From the NCBI GenBank assembly GCA_017510605.1, contig JAFWMQ010000011.1, forward strand, positions 62,001 through 126,000: 64,000 nucleotides of DNA, read 5' to 3'. Positions 17,013 to 25,116 of the stretch are shown one piece after another. Every line of letters starts with the position of its first letter. Position 1 is the first letter of the stretch. The translations under genes were made by a program, and so were the position numbers. Origin of the DNA: Clostridiales bacterium. GTDB lineage: Bacteria; Bacillota; Clostridia; Saccharofermentanales; Saccharofermentanaceae. Under the pieces are notes generated by a model that worked only from the letters and a program-made list of their open reading frames with translations, was not told where the DNA came from and searched no databases.

Positions 17013-18755
17013 TTGTTCAGAAAACTTCTTAAATCTTTACGTCAGTACAAGAAACAGTCTGTTCTGTCTCTTATATTCATTATCGGCGAGGTTGTCCTTG
17101 AAGTAGTTATTCCTTTTATAACTGCGCAGATGGTTAATAATTTCAGAGATGGTGCGCAGATGGAAATGATAATGCAGACAGGAGGCCTTATGGCAGGTGC
17201 CGCTATCCTGTCGCTTTTATGCGGAGCTCTTGCAGGCAAATATTCCGCTGAGGCTTCGGCCGGTTTTGCAGGGAATCTCAGATCGGACATGTTCCAGAAA
17301 GTCCAGAAGTTCTCTTTCGGTAACATCGACAAGTTCTCCACATCATCTCTTGTTACAAGAATGACGACTGACATTACCACGGTACAGAATGCATTCATGA
17401 TGATGATACGTATCGCGGTAAGAGCACCAATGATGTTCGTTTTCGCGATCGTCATGGCATATGTTCTCGGAGGATCTCTTGCAACGACATTCGTTATCGT
17501 TGTTCCTATATTAGGTATCGGATTGATAATAATCGGCAAACTTGCCATGCCTGCTTTCCGCGCCGTATTCAAAAAATATGACAAGCTCAACGAATCGATC
17601 GAGGAGAATGTCCGCGGAATGCGTGTGGTTAAGGGCTTTGCCAGAGAAACGTATGAGCAGGCGAAGTTCGGCAAGGCTTCAGATAACATAAGAAAAGATT
17701 TTACCAAGGCTGAGAGGATCGTAGGACTTAACTCGCCCCTGATGGAACTCTGCCTGCACTTTAATGTAGTATTTGTTCTTTATATAGGTTCGAAAATGGC
17801 TATCGCCAGTCACGGCGTTGAGATCGATGTCGGACAGATCTCCGCTTTGATGACTTACGGCTTTATGGTCCTCATGTCACTTATGCTGGTTTCAATGGTA
17901 TATGTCATGCTGACGATGTCCATCGAGGCTGCAAAGCGTATCGTAGAGGTATTAGAGGAAGAGCCTTCGATCTCCAATCCCGAGAATCCCGTTATGGAAG
18001 TCAAGGACGGTTCCATTGACTTTCAGGATGTTGCTTTCAAGTATTCCGAGAAGGCTGCAAAGAATGCGCTCTTTGATATCGACCTTCATATCGACAGCGG
18101 AATGAATGTCGGCATCCTTGGCGGTACGGGTTCATCCAAGACATCTTTGATCCAGCTCATCCCGAGGCTATATGACGCAACGGAAGGTGTGGTCAAGGTC
18201 GGCGGTGTTCCTGTTAAGGACTATGACGTAAAGACATTAAGAGATTCTGTCTCGGTAGTACTTCAGAAAAATGAATTGTTCTCCGGAACGATTGCAGAGA
18301 ACCTGCGCTGGGGCAATGAGAATGCAACTGATGAAGAGATCGTTGCTGCGTGCAAGATCGCACAGGCTGATGAGTTCGTATCTTCATTCCCCGAAGGTTA
18401 CAACACATATATCGAGCAGGGCGGAACCAACGTTTCCGGCGGTCAGAAACAGAGACTCTGTATCGCCAGAGCTCTTCTGAAGCGCCCGAAAATACTGATC
18501 CTCGACGATTCCACATCTGCTGTTGATACGAGGACCGATGCTCTGATCAGGAAAGGATTCAGGGAATATATCCCCGAGACCACCAAGATCATTATTGCCC
18601 AGAGAGTTGCATCAGTTCAGGACTGCGACATGATCATCATCATGGACGGCGGTAAGATCATGGGCACGGGCACTCACGAAGAACTCCTCAAGTCGAACGA
18701 GATCTATCGTGAGATCTATGAAGAACAGACGAAGGGAGGATCAGACGATGAGTGA
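17013..18755 (+). CDS. ABC exporter half-transporter with degenerate ATPase site (heterodimer subunit A)
   Basis: A 580-residue fusion of a six-helix exporter membrane domain (about 1-310) and an ATPase domain. Walker A is GGTGSSKTSL (the usual GSGKS is GSSKT), the signature is NVSGGQKQR, and Walker B is ILILDDSTSAVD, with Asp in place of the catalytic Glu. This is the pattern of the degenerate subunit in heterodimeric exporters such as TM287/288 or BmrCD. The start is TTG at 17013, with AGGGAGG at 16998-17004 at ideal distance and no good ATG nearby. It overlaps the partner gene by 8 bases. The substrate is unknown: a drug, lipid or peptide are all possible. Confidence 0.93.
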   Translation: MFRKLLKSLRQYKKQSVLSLIFIIGEVVLEVVIPFITAQMVNNFRDGAQMEMIMQTGGLMAGAAILSLLCGALAGKYSAEASAGFAGNLRSDMFQKVQKFSFGNIDKFSTSSLVTRMTTDITTVQNAFMMMIRIAVRAPMMFVFAIVMAYVLGGSLATTFVIVVPILGIGLIIIGKLAMPAFRAVFKKYDKLNESIEENVRGMRVVKGFARETYEQAKFGKASDNIRKDFTKAERIVGLNSPLMELCLHFNVVFVLYIGSKMAIASHGVEIDVGQISALMTYGFMVLMSLMLVSMVYVMLTMSIEAAKRIVEVLEEEPSISNPENPVMEVKDGSIDFQDVAFKYSEKAAKNALFDIDLHIDSGMNVGILGGTGSSKTSLIQLIPRLYDATEGVVKVGGVPVKDYDVKTLRDSVSVVLQKNELFSGTIAENLRWGNENATDEEIVAACKIAQADEFVSSFPEGYNTYIEQGGTNVSGGQKQRLCIARALLKRPKILILDDSTSAVDTRTDALIRKGFREYIPETTKIIIAQRVASVQDCDMIIIMDGGKIMGTGTHEELLKSNEIYREIYEEQTKGGSDDE

Positions 18756-20724
18756 TAAGACTAATGCTCCCAAGAAAAAGATAGAAGCTGCTCCCGCACC
18801 AGGCGGAAGAGGCAGAGGTGCCGCATCGATGTCCCAGGTCGTAGGATCCATGGGAAGCCTCAAGAGAGTTGTTAAGATGTATCTTAAGCAATTCCCCGTA
18901 CTTACATGGGTAGTTGCTTTCTGCATCATCTACAATTCCATTGCAGCTGCACTCCCCAGCGTTTTCCTTCAGAAGGTAATAGATGTAATTAACCGCACGA
19001 TCGAATCAGGAGACTGGGAATCTGCCAAGATTGAGATCATAGCAATTCTGATCCCGCTGATCGCGATCTATGCCGGAGCAGCAATAGTCAGCATTCTGCA
19101 GACACAGCTTCTTGCATACATGACACAGAAGTTCCTGGATAACCTCAGGACAGAACTGTTCAACAAGATGCAGACACTGCCTCTCAGCTATTTCGACACA
19201 CACAAACACGGCGATATCATGAGCCATTACACCAACGATATCGATGCCTTAAGACAGTTGGTATCAATGGCAATCCCGAACATTTTAAGGTGTGCTGTCG
19301 TTGTTATTGCCGTATTCTTCATCATGATCTACTACAGCTTATGGATGACCCTGATCATGGTAGTGGGCATCATTGCCATGATATTTGTCACCGGCAAGGT
19401 CGGCGCAGGTTCCGCGAAATACTTTATCAGGCAGCAGAAGGCCGTCGCAGCTACTGAAGGTTATGTCCAGGAGATCATGAACGGTCAGAAGGTCGTTAAG
19501 GTATTTAACCACGAGGGCAAAGTTACTGAAGAATTCAACAAGTTAAATGACAGCCTCGCAGAAGACAGCGGAAAAGCCAATACATATGCAAATATTCTTG
19601 CGCCCATCATCGGCAATATCGGAAACATAGCATATGTACTTCTTGCTGTGGTCGGAGGTATCCTGATCGCTTTCAACGCTCCTAATATCGCACTCTCCGG
19701 AATGCCTTTCGGAATCGACATCATGGTTCCGTTCCTTAACATGAGTAAGCAGTTCATGGGTAACATCAACCAGCTTACGATGCAGATGAATGCCATCGTT
19801 ATGGCTGGCGCAGGCGCCCAGAGAATCTTTGATCTTTTGGATTCCGAACCGGAGACAGACGATGGATATGTAACTCTTGTAAACGCAAATATCGCAGAAG
19901 ACGGCACGATCACAGAAGCCGATCACAAGACCGGTCACTGGGCCTGGAAGCATCCTCATAAGGCAGACGGCACGATCACTTATACCGAACTTAAAGGTGA
20001 TGTGTTGCTCGATGCTGTCGATTTTGCTTATGTTCCCGGAAAACAGGTGCTTTTTGACGTATCTGTTTTCGCAAAGCCCGGTCAGAAGGTCGCTTTCGTC
20101 GGTGCTACGGGTGCAGGCAAGACCACGATCACCAATCTTATCAACCGCTTCTACGATATAGCTGACGGAAAGATCCGTTATGACGGAATCAACGTAAACA
20201 AGATAAAGAAGAAGGACCTTAGAAGATCATTGGGTCTTGTTCTGCAGGAAACAAACCTCTTTACCGGAACTGTCATGGAGAATATCCGTTACGGTAAACT
20301 CGACGCAACTGATGAAGAGTGCAAGGAAGCAGCAAAACTCGCAGGAGCAGCAGACTTTATCGAGCGTCTGCCGGAAGGTTATAACACTATGCTTACCAAC
20401 AACGGTTCTAACTTCTCGCAGGGCCAGAGACAGCTTCTTGCCATTGCCAGAGCCGCTGTTGCGGATCCGCCGGTTATGATCCTCGACGAAGCTACATCCT
20501 CCATCGATACACGTACCGAGGCGATCGTTCAGCGCGGTATGGATAAGCTCATGGAAGGCCGTACGGTATTTGTTATCGCACACAGGCTGTCAACCGTAAT
20601 GAATTCGGATGTCATCATGGTCCTTGATCACGGAAAGATAATAGAGCGCGGTTCACATGAACAGCTTATTGCCGAGAAGGGCACATATTATCAATTGTAT
20701 ACCGGTGCCTTTGAACTTGAGTGA
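18748..20724 (+). CDS. ABC exporter half-transporter with consensus ATPase site (heterodimer subunit B)
   Basis: A 658-residue partner of the preceding subunit. A basic, Gly/Ala/Pro-rich cytoplasmic N-terminus of about 40 residues precedes six membrane helices. The ATPase domain has Walker A GATGAGKTTI, Walker B VMILDEATSSID with the catalytic Glu, and H-loop VIAHRLST. Its signature is NFSQGQRQL rather than SGGQ, which pairs with the degenerate site of the partner. A loop of about 45 residues is inserted before the ATPase domain (near GHWAWKHPHK), as in many clostridial homologues. ATG at 18748 has GGGAGG 8 bases upstream; the frame opening at 18709 lies inside the previous gene. Together the two make one exporter with one active site. 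Confidence 0.93.
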   Translation: MSDKTNAPKKKIEAAPAPGGRGRGAASMSQVVGSMGSLKRVVKMYLKQFPVLTWVVAFCIIYNSIAAALPSVFLQKVIDVINRTIESGDWESAKIEIIAILIPLIAIYAGAAIVSILQTQLLAYMTQKFLDNLRTELFNKMQTLPLSYFDTHKHGDIMSHYTNDIDALRQLVSMAIPNILRCAVVVIAVFFIMIYYSLWMTLIMVVGIIAMIFVTGKVGAGSAKYFIRQQKAVAATEGYVQEIMNGQKVVKVFNHEGKVTEEFNKLNDSLAEDSGKANTYANILAPIIGNIGNIAYVLLAVVGGILIAFNAPNIALSGMPFGIDIMVPFLNMSKQFMGNINQLTMQMNAIVMAGAGAQRIFDLLDSEPETDDGYVTLVNANIAEDGTITEADHKTGHWAWKHPHKADGTITYTELKGDVLLDAVDFAYVPGKQVLFDVSVFAKPGQKVAFVGATGAGKTTITNLINRFYDIADGKIRYDGINVNKIKKKDLRRSLGLVLQETNLFTGTVMENIRYGKLDATDEECKEAAKLAGAADFIERLPEGYNTMLTNNGSNFSQGQRQLLAIARAAVADPPVMILDEATSSIDTRTEAIVQRGMDKLMEGRTVFVIAHRLSTVMNSDVIMVLDHGKIIERGSHEQLIAEKGTYYQLYTGAFELE

Positions 20725-20746
20725 TCACCACGGGAAATGTTCCAAG

Positions 20747-20755
20747 TGGTATAAT
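20747..20755 (+). promoter_or_regulatory. Extended -10 promoter of the lipoprotein gene
   Basis: TGGTATAAT is an extended -10 element (TGnTATAAT), 49 bases before the ATG at 20804. No -35 match is needed for this class. It suggests the lipoprotein is transcribed separately from the ABC exporter. Confidence 0.5.
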
Positions 20756-20803
20756 CTAATTGTACTAGATAACAGGATATTGCATTTAGGGGATAGTAAT
20801 CGT

Positions 20804-21697
20804 ATGAAAAGATATTTGGCAATAATTCTGATGCTTTCTGTTATTACATCATTATTGTGTTCCTGCGATACCGGCAAGAAACCTGATAATGGTGATGATG
20901 ACGACGATTGGTTTGGAGGAACGACCGACGAGACCGAACTCCCGGATTACTCTGTAAAAAGAGCACCTTCACATGATCTCAACAGAGTTGATGCTATAGA
21001 GTATTTTGACACTATGAATTTTGATTCTGATGAAGCATGGGGTGCCCATCAGAATCTTAAAATGGCAAACGGAACCATACATAATTACTTCTCTTATTAT
21101 TCGCTTGACAGTAATCAGAACAGGGTCAACGAGAACTTAAGCGATGTATCGATCATAAGCAGACCGATCGTAATGGAGTATCCTGCAGATGAAGAGGGAT
21201 ATGTCATATATGAAGTAACATATACCCAGATCTTCCCGATCAGCACAAAAGAACCCACCAATATTTCCACTGCGTTCTTCTCTTATCATGGTGTTGGATT
21301 CCTGGATTACTACACAGGAACTACTTATCCTGTAGTTAATCTGTCGACACAGATCGACAGCTTCAGTGTTCACGGAGATATTATTTTCCAGGGCTCTAAA
21401 TACCGTATGAGCTGTTACGAATTCCGTGAACAGGAGGTGCTTAACAGCAATTATGAGCAATTGGAAGACGGCAGAGTCCTCCTGACGGAGACAGTTAAAC
21501 TGACTTCGACTAATTATTTTATCGTTCCTAAAGGTTATGACGGAATAGTTATGTTTGTCTATGTGGCAAATGATACCAATACTCCTTTGGCAGATGTATT
21601 GGCTGATGATAATCCGTATTTTACGGAACCCGGGATCTTTGGTGACGATGAGGATCCTAATGATTATGTATTTATCGGAATAAATGCTCCGCAATAA
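20804..21697 (+). CDS. Lipoprotein of unknown function
   Basis: A 297-residue secreted protein that I do not recognise. It starts with a short signal peptide ending in the lipobox LCSC (Cys21), followed by an acidic Asp/Gly-rich linker (DNGDDDDDWFGG) and a beta-rich globular domain. ATG at 20804 is used because AGGGGAT lies 9-10 bases upstream; the frame opening at 20657 runs inside the ABC gene. The body contains several Tyr/Asn/Thr-rich strands and no known catalytic motif. It ends 18 bases from the convergent SCIFF maturase gene. It may be a surface-bound accessory protein; no function is proposed. Confidence 0.8.
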   Translation: MKRYLAIILMLSVITSLLCSCDTGKKPDNGDDDDDWFGGTTDETELPDYSVKRAPSHDLNRVDAIEYFDTMNFDSDEAWGAHQNLKMANGTIHNYFSYYSLDSNQNRVNENLSDVSIISRPIVMEYPADEEGYVIYEVTYTQIFPISTKEPTNISTAFFSYHGVGFLDYYTGTTYPVVNLSTQIDSFSVHGDIIFQGSKYRMSCYEFREQEVLNSNYEQLEDGRVLLTETVKLTSTNYFIVPKGYDGIVMFVYVANDTNTPLADVLADDNPYFTEPGIFGDDEDPNDYVFIGINAPQ

Positions 21698-21715
21698 ACC
21701 CTATGGTCTGACCGG

Positions 21716-23095
21716 TCAGTTGCTGCCCGGCTGCTCCAGGCCTGAAGTGAGGAGTTTTACTGCTATTGCGCATTCGATCCTCTTACGGAAAATATCGCAT
21801 CCCATCTCATAGATGCCGTTGATATCGCCTGAAGCATGATATGAGTTGGCAGCGCATCCTCCGGAACAGTAAAGCTTTGCCCAGCAATCCTTGCATTCCG
21901 GACGGCTGTATGCGTTGCAGGAAGCAAACTTATCACGGAGTTCCGGGTTCTTGACACCTTCATAGATATCACCCATCTTATATGCTTCATCACCGACAAA
22001 CTGGTGGCAGGGATAGAGGTCGCCCCAGGGTGTTACGGCAAGATATTCCGTTCCTGATCCGCAGCCTGCGATCCTCTTATAGATGCAGGGGCCGCATGTG
22101 AGGTCCAGCATATAGTGGTAGAAGGTGAAAGGTCTGCCTTCGTTATAGCGCTCTACCATAAGTCTTGCGAGGTCTTCATACTGCCCGAAAATAACCGGAA
22201 GGTCATCTTTTGTAATAGCGGAAGGGCTTGAAGGATCTGTGACAACAGGCTCCATTGAGAGTTCGGTAAACCCGAGGTCCAGCATCTGCTTTATATCATT
22301 CAGGAAGTCGGTATTGTAGTGCGTAAAGGTACCGCGCATGTAGTAGCTGAGGCTGCCTCTCTTCTTAACGAACTTCTGGAAATTCGGAACGATCTTGTCG
22401 TATGAACCGTGACCTGCATAGTCTACACGGAAACGGTCATTAACTTCCTTGCGTCCGTCCAGAGACAGTACTACGTTATGCATCTCGCGGTTAGCAAACT
22501 CGGTTACTTCATCGTCAAGCAAAATGCCGTTCGTTGTAAGAGTGAAACGGATATTCTTGTTATGGATCTTCTCCTGTTCACGGCCGTATTCTACGAGTTT
22601 TTTGCAGACATCCCAGTTCATGAGGGGCTCGCCGCCGAAAAAGTCTATATCAAGGTTTTTGTGGAATCCCGAGTTCTCAATCAGGAAATCTATGGCACGT
22701 TTGCCTACCTCATAGCTCATGACCGCGCGCTCGCCGTGGTATTTGCCCTGGCTTGCAAAGCAATAAGAGCAGTTTAGATTGCATGTATGAGCGACATGGA
22801 GACACAAAGCCTTTATCTTAATGTTCTTTTTCCTGAAATCTTTTGCCAGGTGCTCATATTTATCGGGAGCATAAAGTTTGCCGGCAGCCTTTAAGCCGTC
22901 AATATCAGCAATGCATTCTTCGGCATCCTCTTTTGTGATGCCGTGTTTTTCGATTGCTTTCGCGATTACTGTATCGGAAGGCTCGTTCTCATACCATTGG
23001 ATCATATCGTAGGCGACTTTATCGACCATGTGAATAGAACCCGAGTAGCAATCGAGAACGATGTTAAGGCCGTCAAACTGGTAGCAATGAATCAT
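21716..23095 (-). CDS. scfB: Radical SAM thioether maturase of the SCIFF ranthipeptide
   Basis: A 459-residue radical SAM/SPASM enzyme that forms Cys-to-residue thioether cross-links in the SCIFF peptide encoded just upstream. An N-terminal peptide-recognition region (about 1-95) precedes the cluster motif CNLNCSYC (Cys105, 109 and 112). Two auxiliary-cluster regions follow: CGPCIYKRIAGCGSG with YPCHQF, and CKDCWAKLYCSGGC. The real start is ATG at 23095 (MIHCYQFDG), which matches the usual N-terminus and has GGGAGA upstream; the longer frame to 23134 would run through the terminator hairpin. The pair is almost universal in Clostridia. Spacing to the peptide gene is 70 bases with a terminator between. 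Confidence 0.96.
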   Translation of the reverse strand: MIHCYQFDGLNIVLDCYSGSIHMVDKVAYDMIQWYENEPSDTVIAKAIEKHGITKEDAEECIADIDGLKAAGKLYAPDKYEHLAKDFRKKNIKIKALCLHVAHTCNLNCSYCFASQGKYHGERAVMSYEVGKRAIDFLIENSGFHKNLDIDFFGGEPLMNWDVCKKLVEYGREQEKIHNKNIRFTLTTNGILLDDEVTEFANREMHNVVLSLDGRKEVNDRFRVDYAGHGSYDKIVPNFQKFVKKRGSLSYYMRGTFTHYNTDFLNDIKQMLDLGFTELSMEPVVTDPSSPSAITKDDLPVIFGQYEDLARLMVERYNEGRPFTFYHYMLDLTCGPCIYKRIAGCGSGTEYLAVTPWGDLYPCHQFVGDEAYKMGDIYEGVKNPELRDKFASCNAYSRPECKDCWAKLYCSGGCAANSYHASGDINGIYEMGCDIFRKRIECAIAVKLLTSGLEQPGSN

Positions 23096-23113
23096 GTAAT
23101 CTCCCGTTTTCAT

Positions 23114-23144
23114 AAAAAAAGGTCCCACATACAATGAGACCTTT
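23114..23144 (-). terminator. Terminator/attenuator between SCIFF peptide and maturase genes
   Basis: On the minus strand AAAGGTCTCA pairs with TGGGACCTTT (10 pairs, one G-U) around a 7-base loop and is followed by seven T. It starts 21 bases after the peptide stop codon and ends 18 bases before the maturase start, so read-through would set the maturase level below that of the peptide. Confidence 0.82.
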
Positions 23145-23165
23145 AATGTTCAGAATAAGATTTAC

Positions 23166-23312
23166 TTATTTAGAGAGCTGCTCACAAGGCTGGTTAGCAA
23201 CACCGCATGATGTTTTGCATGCAGACTGGCAAGATGTCTGGCACTCGCCGCATCCGCCTTCCTTAGCTGACTTCTCAAGATCTCTTGTCTCAACAGTAAC
23301 GATTCTTGTCAT
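23166..23312 (-). CDS. scfA: Six-cysteine SCIFF ranthipeptide precursor
   Basis: A 48-residue peptide with six cysteines in its last 28 residues (Cys21, 24, 28, 32, 36 and 43), the hallmark of the 'six cysteines in forty-five' family. It opens MTRIVTVETRDLEKSAKEGG, close to the standard leader, and ends CEQLSK. The cysteine region is GECQTSCQSACKTSCGVANQPC. The product is modified by the neighbouring radical SAM enzyme. The family has been linked to quorum-like signalling in some clostridia, but its function here is not shown. Translation is supported by GAGGGAGA before the ATG. It is too short for most gene finders but is a clear gene. Confidence 0.95.
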   Translation of the reverse strand: MTRIVTVETRDLEKSAKEGGCGECQTSCQSACKTSCGVANQPCEQLSK

Positions 23313-23343
23313 ATTAATTATCTCCCTCGTTTATAATACGTGA

Positions 23344-23372
23344 ATTATACTTTGAAGGTTCATTACAGTCAA
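23344..23372 (-). promoter_or_regulatory. Consensus promoter of the SCIFF peptide gene
   Basis: On the minus strand TTGACT (23372-23367), a 17-base spacer and a perfect TATAAT (23349-23344). The start site would be near 23337, 25 bases before the ATG at 23312. The -35 box overlaps the stop codon of the decarboxylase-like gene. Confidence 0.8.
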
Positions 23373-24754
23373 GGTAAAACGGGTATCAGGCCGTTGTAAG
23401 AGCGTCCGCCTCCGAGCATAAGTCTTACATCACCGCGTGACAGTACCTTGACGGTATCTTCAGTGATGACTTCTCCAGGCATAAGAAGCGGGATGCCCGG
23501 CGGGAATCCGTATATAAACCCGCTGCTTGGAAGTCCTATGGCAAATTCCGGCTCCAGTTCTACCGAACGCATTCTTAATCTCGATGCTTCCTGAAGCGTA
23601 ATGGCAAATTTGGGATTTGGCCTTGAGATAAAATCAGCCGGGACATACTGGCCGTCTACCGCATTATCCGTGGCAATTACCGCATCGCAGAATCTTTTCA
23701 GACTGTTCCCGGTATCCCCGATGCCGGTCATAGCAATCAGATGTGAAGGAAATCCGGCCTCGCACTCGATATTAAATGTTCCTCTTAAGTACTCGAAAAG
23801 ATTATCTCCCTTACCCATCAGAACGAATTTGGATCTCTCTCTTACGGGTGCCGTCCAAAGCTTATAGTTTTTCAGGTCTCTGAGATTGTCCTCAGCATAT
23901 TTTATTGCGTCTTCCCATGGCTTTAATATTACAGGACCTTTGGAATTAAGCTGGGCAAGGCACTTGGATATTCCGCACAGCAGAATATAAGAGGGACTGG
24001 AAGTCTCAAAGATATCAAGGCCGCTTCTTATCAGAGAAACATCGACAGGACAGCCTTCGTTAAGGAGCATTACGGCGGTTTGCGTCGGAGAAGAAAGAGT
24101 CTTATGAAGGCTCTTTATTACAAGATCACCTTTGGCATCCGGGCCGAAGAAGTCATCATCGAGGCCTAAGTGAGCACCGTGAGCGGAGTCGGTGATCAGA
24201 ATGGCATCGTATTTTCGCGTTATACGGAATATCTCATTAGTATCAGACAATACTCCTTCGTATGTGGGAGAAGTAATAACTACTGTCTTTATGGACGGAT
24301 CTCTTGCTAGCTGTTTCTCGATATCCGAGGCAGAGACATGACCTGCAAACGGAAGCTCGGGATCAAAGGCAGGCATCAGCGGAACAATAGCGGAACCCGT
24401 AAGTCCAATGGCATTCCAGACTGAAAGATGGCAGTTCATGGCCGCAAGGATCTTTGTCCCGGGATTCTGAATAGATGCGCTCCAAATGGCTGCAAGAATG
24501 AGGGCTGAAGATCCGTTGACTGACAGAAAGGCATTTTTGGCTTTCCAGATCGAGGCCGCACAGTCCTCCATATCTTTGATCAGACTTTCCGGTGCGTGAA
24601 GGTTATCGAATCCTCCGATTTCCGTAATATCCCGCATAAATGCCTGGGATACAAAGTCCGGATTGCGCTTGCCGCCCGGCATATGCATGGGCAGAGGATC
24701 AGTTCCCAAATAGAGCTTTAAAGCTGCTCCCAATCTGTCGTTGTCGTATTTCAT
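23369..24754 (-). CDS. Orn/Lys/Arg decarboxylase-family PLP enzyme
   Basis: A 461-residue fold-type-I pyridoxal-phosphate protein of the group-III decarboxylase (SpeA/YaaO-like) family. The N-terminal signature is PMHMPGGKRN, followed by NGSSALILAAIWS. The cofactor aspartate lies in ITDSAHGAH and the Schiff-base lysine in IKSLHKTLSSPTQTA. The C-terminal part contains SSGFIYGFPPGIPLLMPGE, typical of the family. It would decarboxylate an amino acid to a polyamine precursor; the substrate cannot be told. The ATG has AAGGAAGG upstream. It is followed directly by the SCIFF promoter, and preceded by a large non-coding repeat element. Its length is close to other short clostridial members. Confidence 0.92.
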   Translation of the reverse strand: MKYDNDRLGAALKLYLGTDPLPMHMPGGKRNPDFVSQAFMRDITEIGGFDNLHAPESLIKDMEDCAASIWKAKNAFLSVNGSSALILAAIWSASIQNPGTKILAAMNCHLSVWNAIGLTGSAIVPLMPAFDPELPFAGHVSASDIEKQLARDPSIKTVVITSPTYEGVLSDTNEIFRITRKYDAILITDSAHGAHLGLDDDFFGPDAKGDLVIKSLHKTLSSPTQTAVMLLNEGCPVDVSLIRSGLDIFETSSPSYILLCGISKCLAQLNSKGPVILKPWEDAIKYAEDNLRDLKNYKLWTAPVRERSKFVLMGKGDNLFEYLRGTFNIECEAGFPSHLIAMTGIGDTGNSLKRFCDAVIATDNAVDGQYVPADFISRPNPKFAITLQEASRLRMRSVELEPEFAIGLPSSGFIYGFPPGIPLLMPGEVITEDTVKVLSRGDVRLMLGGGRSYNGLIPVLP

Positions 24755-24812
24755 TAATTGAGACCTTCCTTAGGTTTAAGGTATCACAAAAGCAGTTTTT
24801 ACACAAAAAGGA

Positions 24813-25057
24813 CTCTTCGGAAAAGACGCGGGACATATACGTAGTATACGTTTTATTCGTTGTATTCGTTGTATTCGCGGGGAATTTTGAGGGTATACCC
24901 TCACGTTTGCCCTCAAATTTCTTCACGTCTGATAAATTCGAGGCTGAATTTGAGGGTGTGCCCTCAAGTTTGCCCTCAAATTTCATCCGTCAAATTCCAT
25001 CCGTCAAATATCCATCAAATGCGCGAAAAAGAGTTGTCCCGCGTCTTTTCCGAAGAG
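24813..25057. repeat. 245-bp element bounded by perfect 22-bp inverted repeats
   Basis: CTCTTCGGAAAAGACGCGGGAC at 24813-24834 is repeated as its exact reverse complement at 25036-25057. The 201-bp interior has two direct repeats of about 40 bp (24882-24921 and 24946-24984), each able to fold by itself (GAATTTGAGGG/CCCTCAAATTTC), a perfect 16-bp palindrome (24888-24903), and short TTCGTTGTA and CCGTCAAA repeats. No clear target-site duplication touches the ends. It could be a small non-autonomous mobile element or a structured RNA in the decarboxylase leader. Confidence 0.75.
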
Positions 25058-25058
25058 C

Positions 25059-25089
25059 AAAAAACAGGGGCTGTCAGTGACAACCCCTG
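25059..25089 (-). terminator. Intrinsic terminator of the zinc-ribbon protein gene
   Basis: On the minus strand CAGGGG and the adjacent bases pair with CCCCTG to form a hairpin followed by six T. It lies 28 bases after the stop codon at 25117. Confidence 0.85.
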
Positions 25090-25116
25090 CAAGTCTGAAT
25101 GATCAATTATTATCAG

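Larger units (their letters stand above)
24755..25116. other. Non-coding region with inverted and direct repeats
   Basis: A 362-bp region without a credible gene. It holds the start signals of the decarboxylase gene, a 245-bp repeat element (24813-25057) and the terminator of the zinc-ribbon gene (25059-25089). The frames on both strands through the repeats have repetitive composition and no usable ribosome binding site, so I do not call them genes. Confidence 0.7.

Noticed and set aside
21137..21694. Long minus-strand frame opposite the lipoprotein gene
   Set aside because: It mirrors a gene with signal peptide and good start signals; it has no ribosome binding site and rich Ile/Arg composition typical of shadow frames.
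24882..24984. CRISPR-like repeats
   Set aside because: Only two copies, each palindromic, with a spacer of about 24 bases and no cas genes.
24640..25080. Plus-strand frame of 146 codons and minus-strand frame 24699-24986 across the repeat element
   Set aside because: Both are built from repeated DNA units, overlap a real gene start or terminator, and lack ribosome binding sites.
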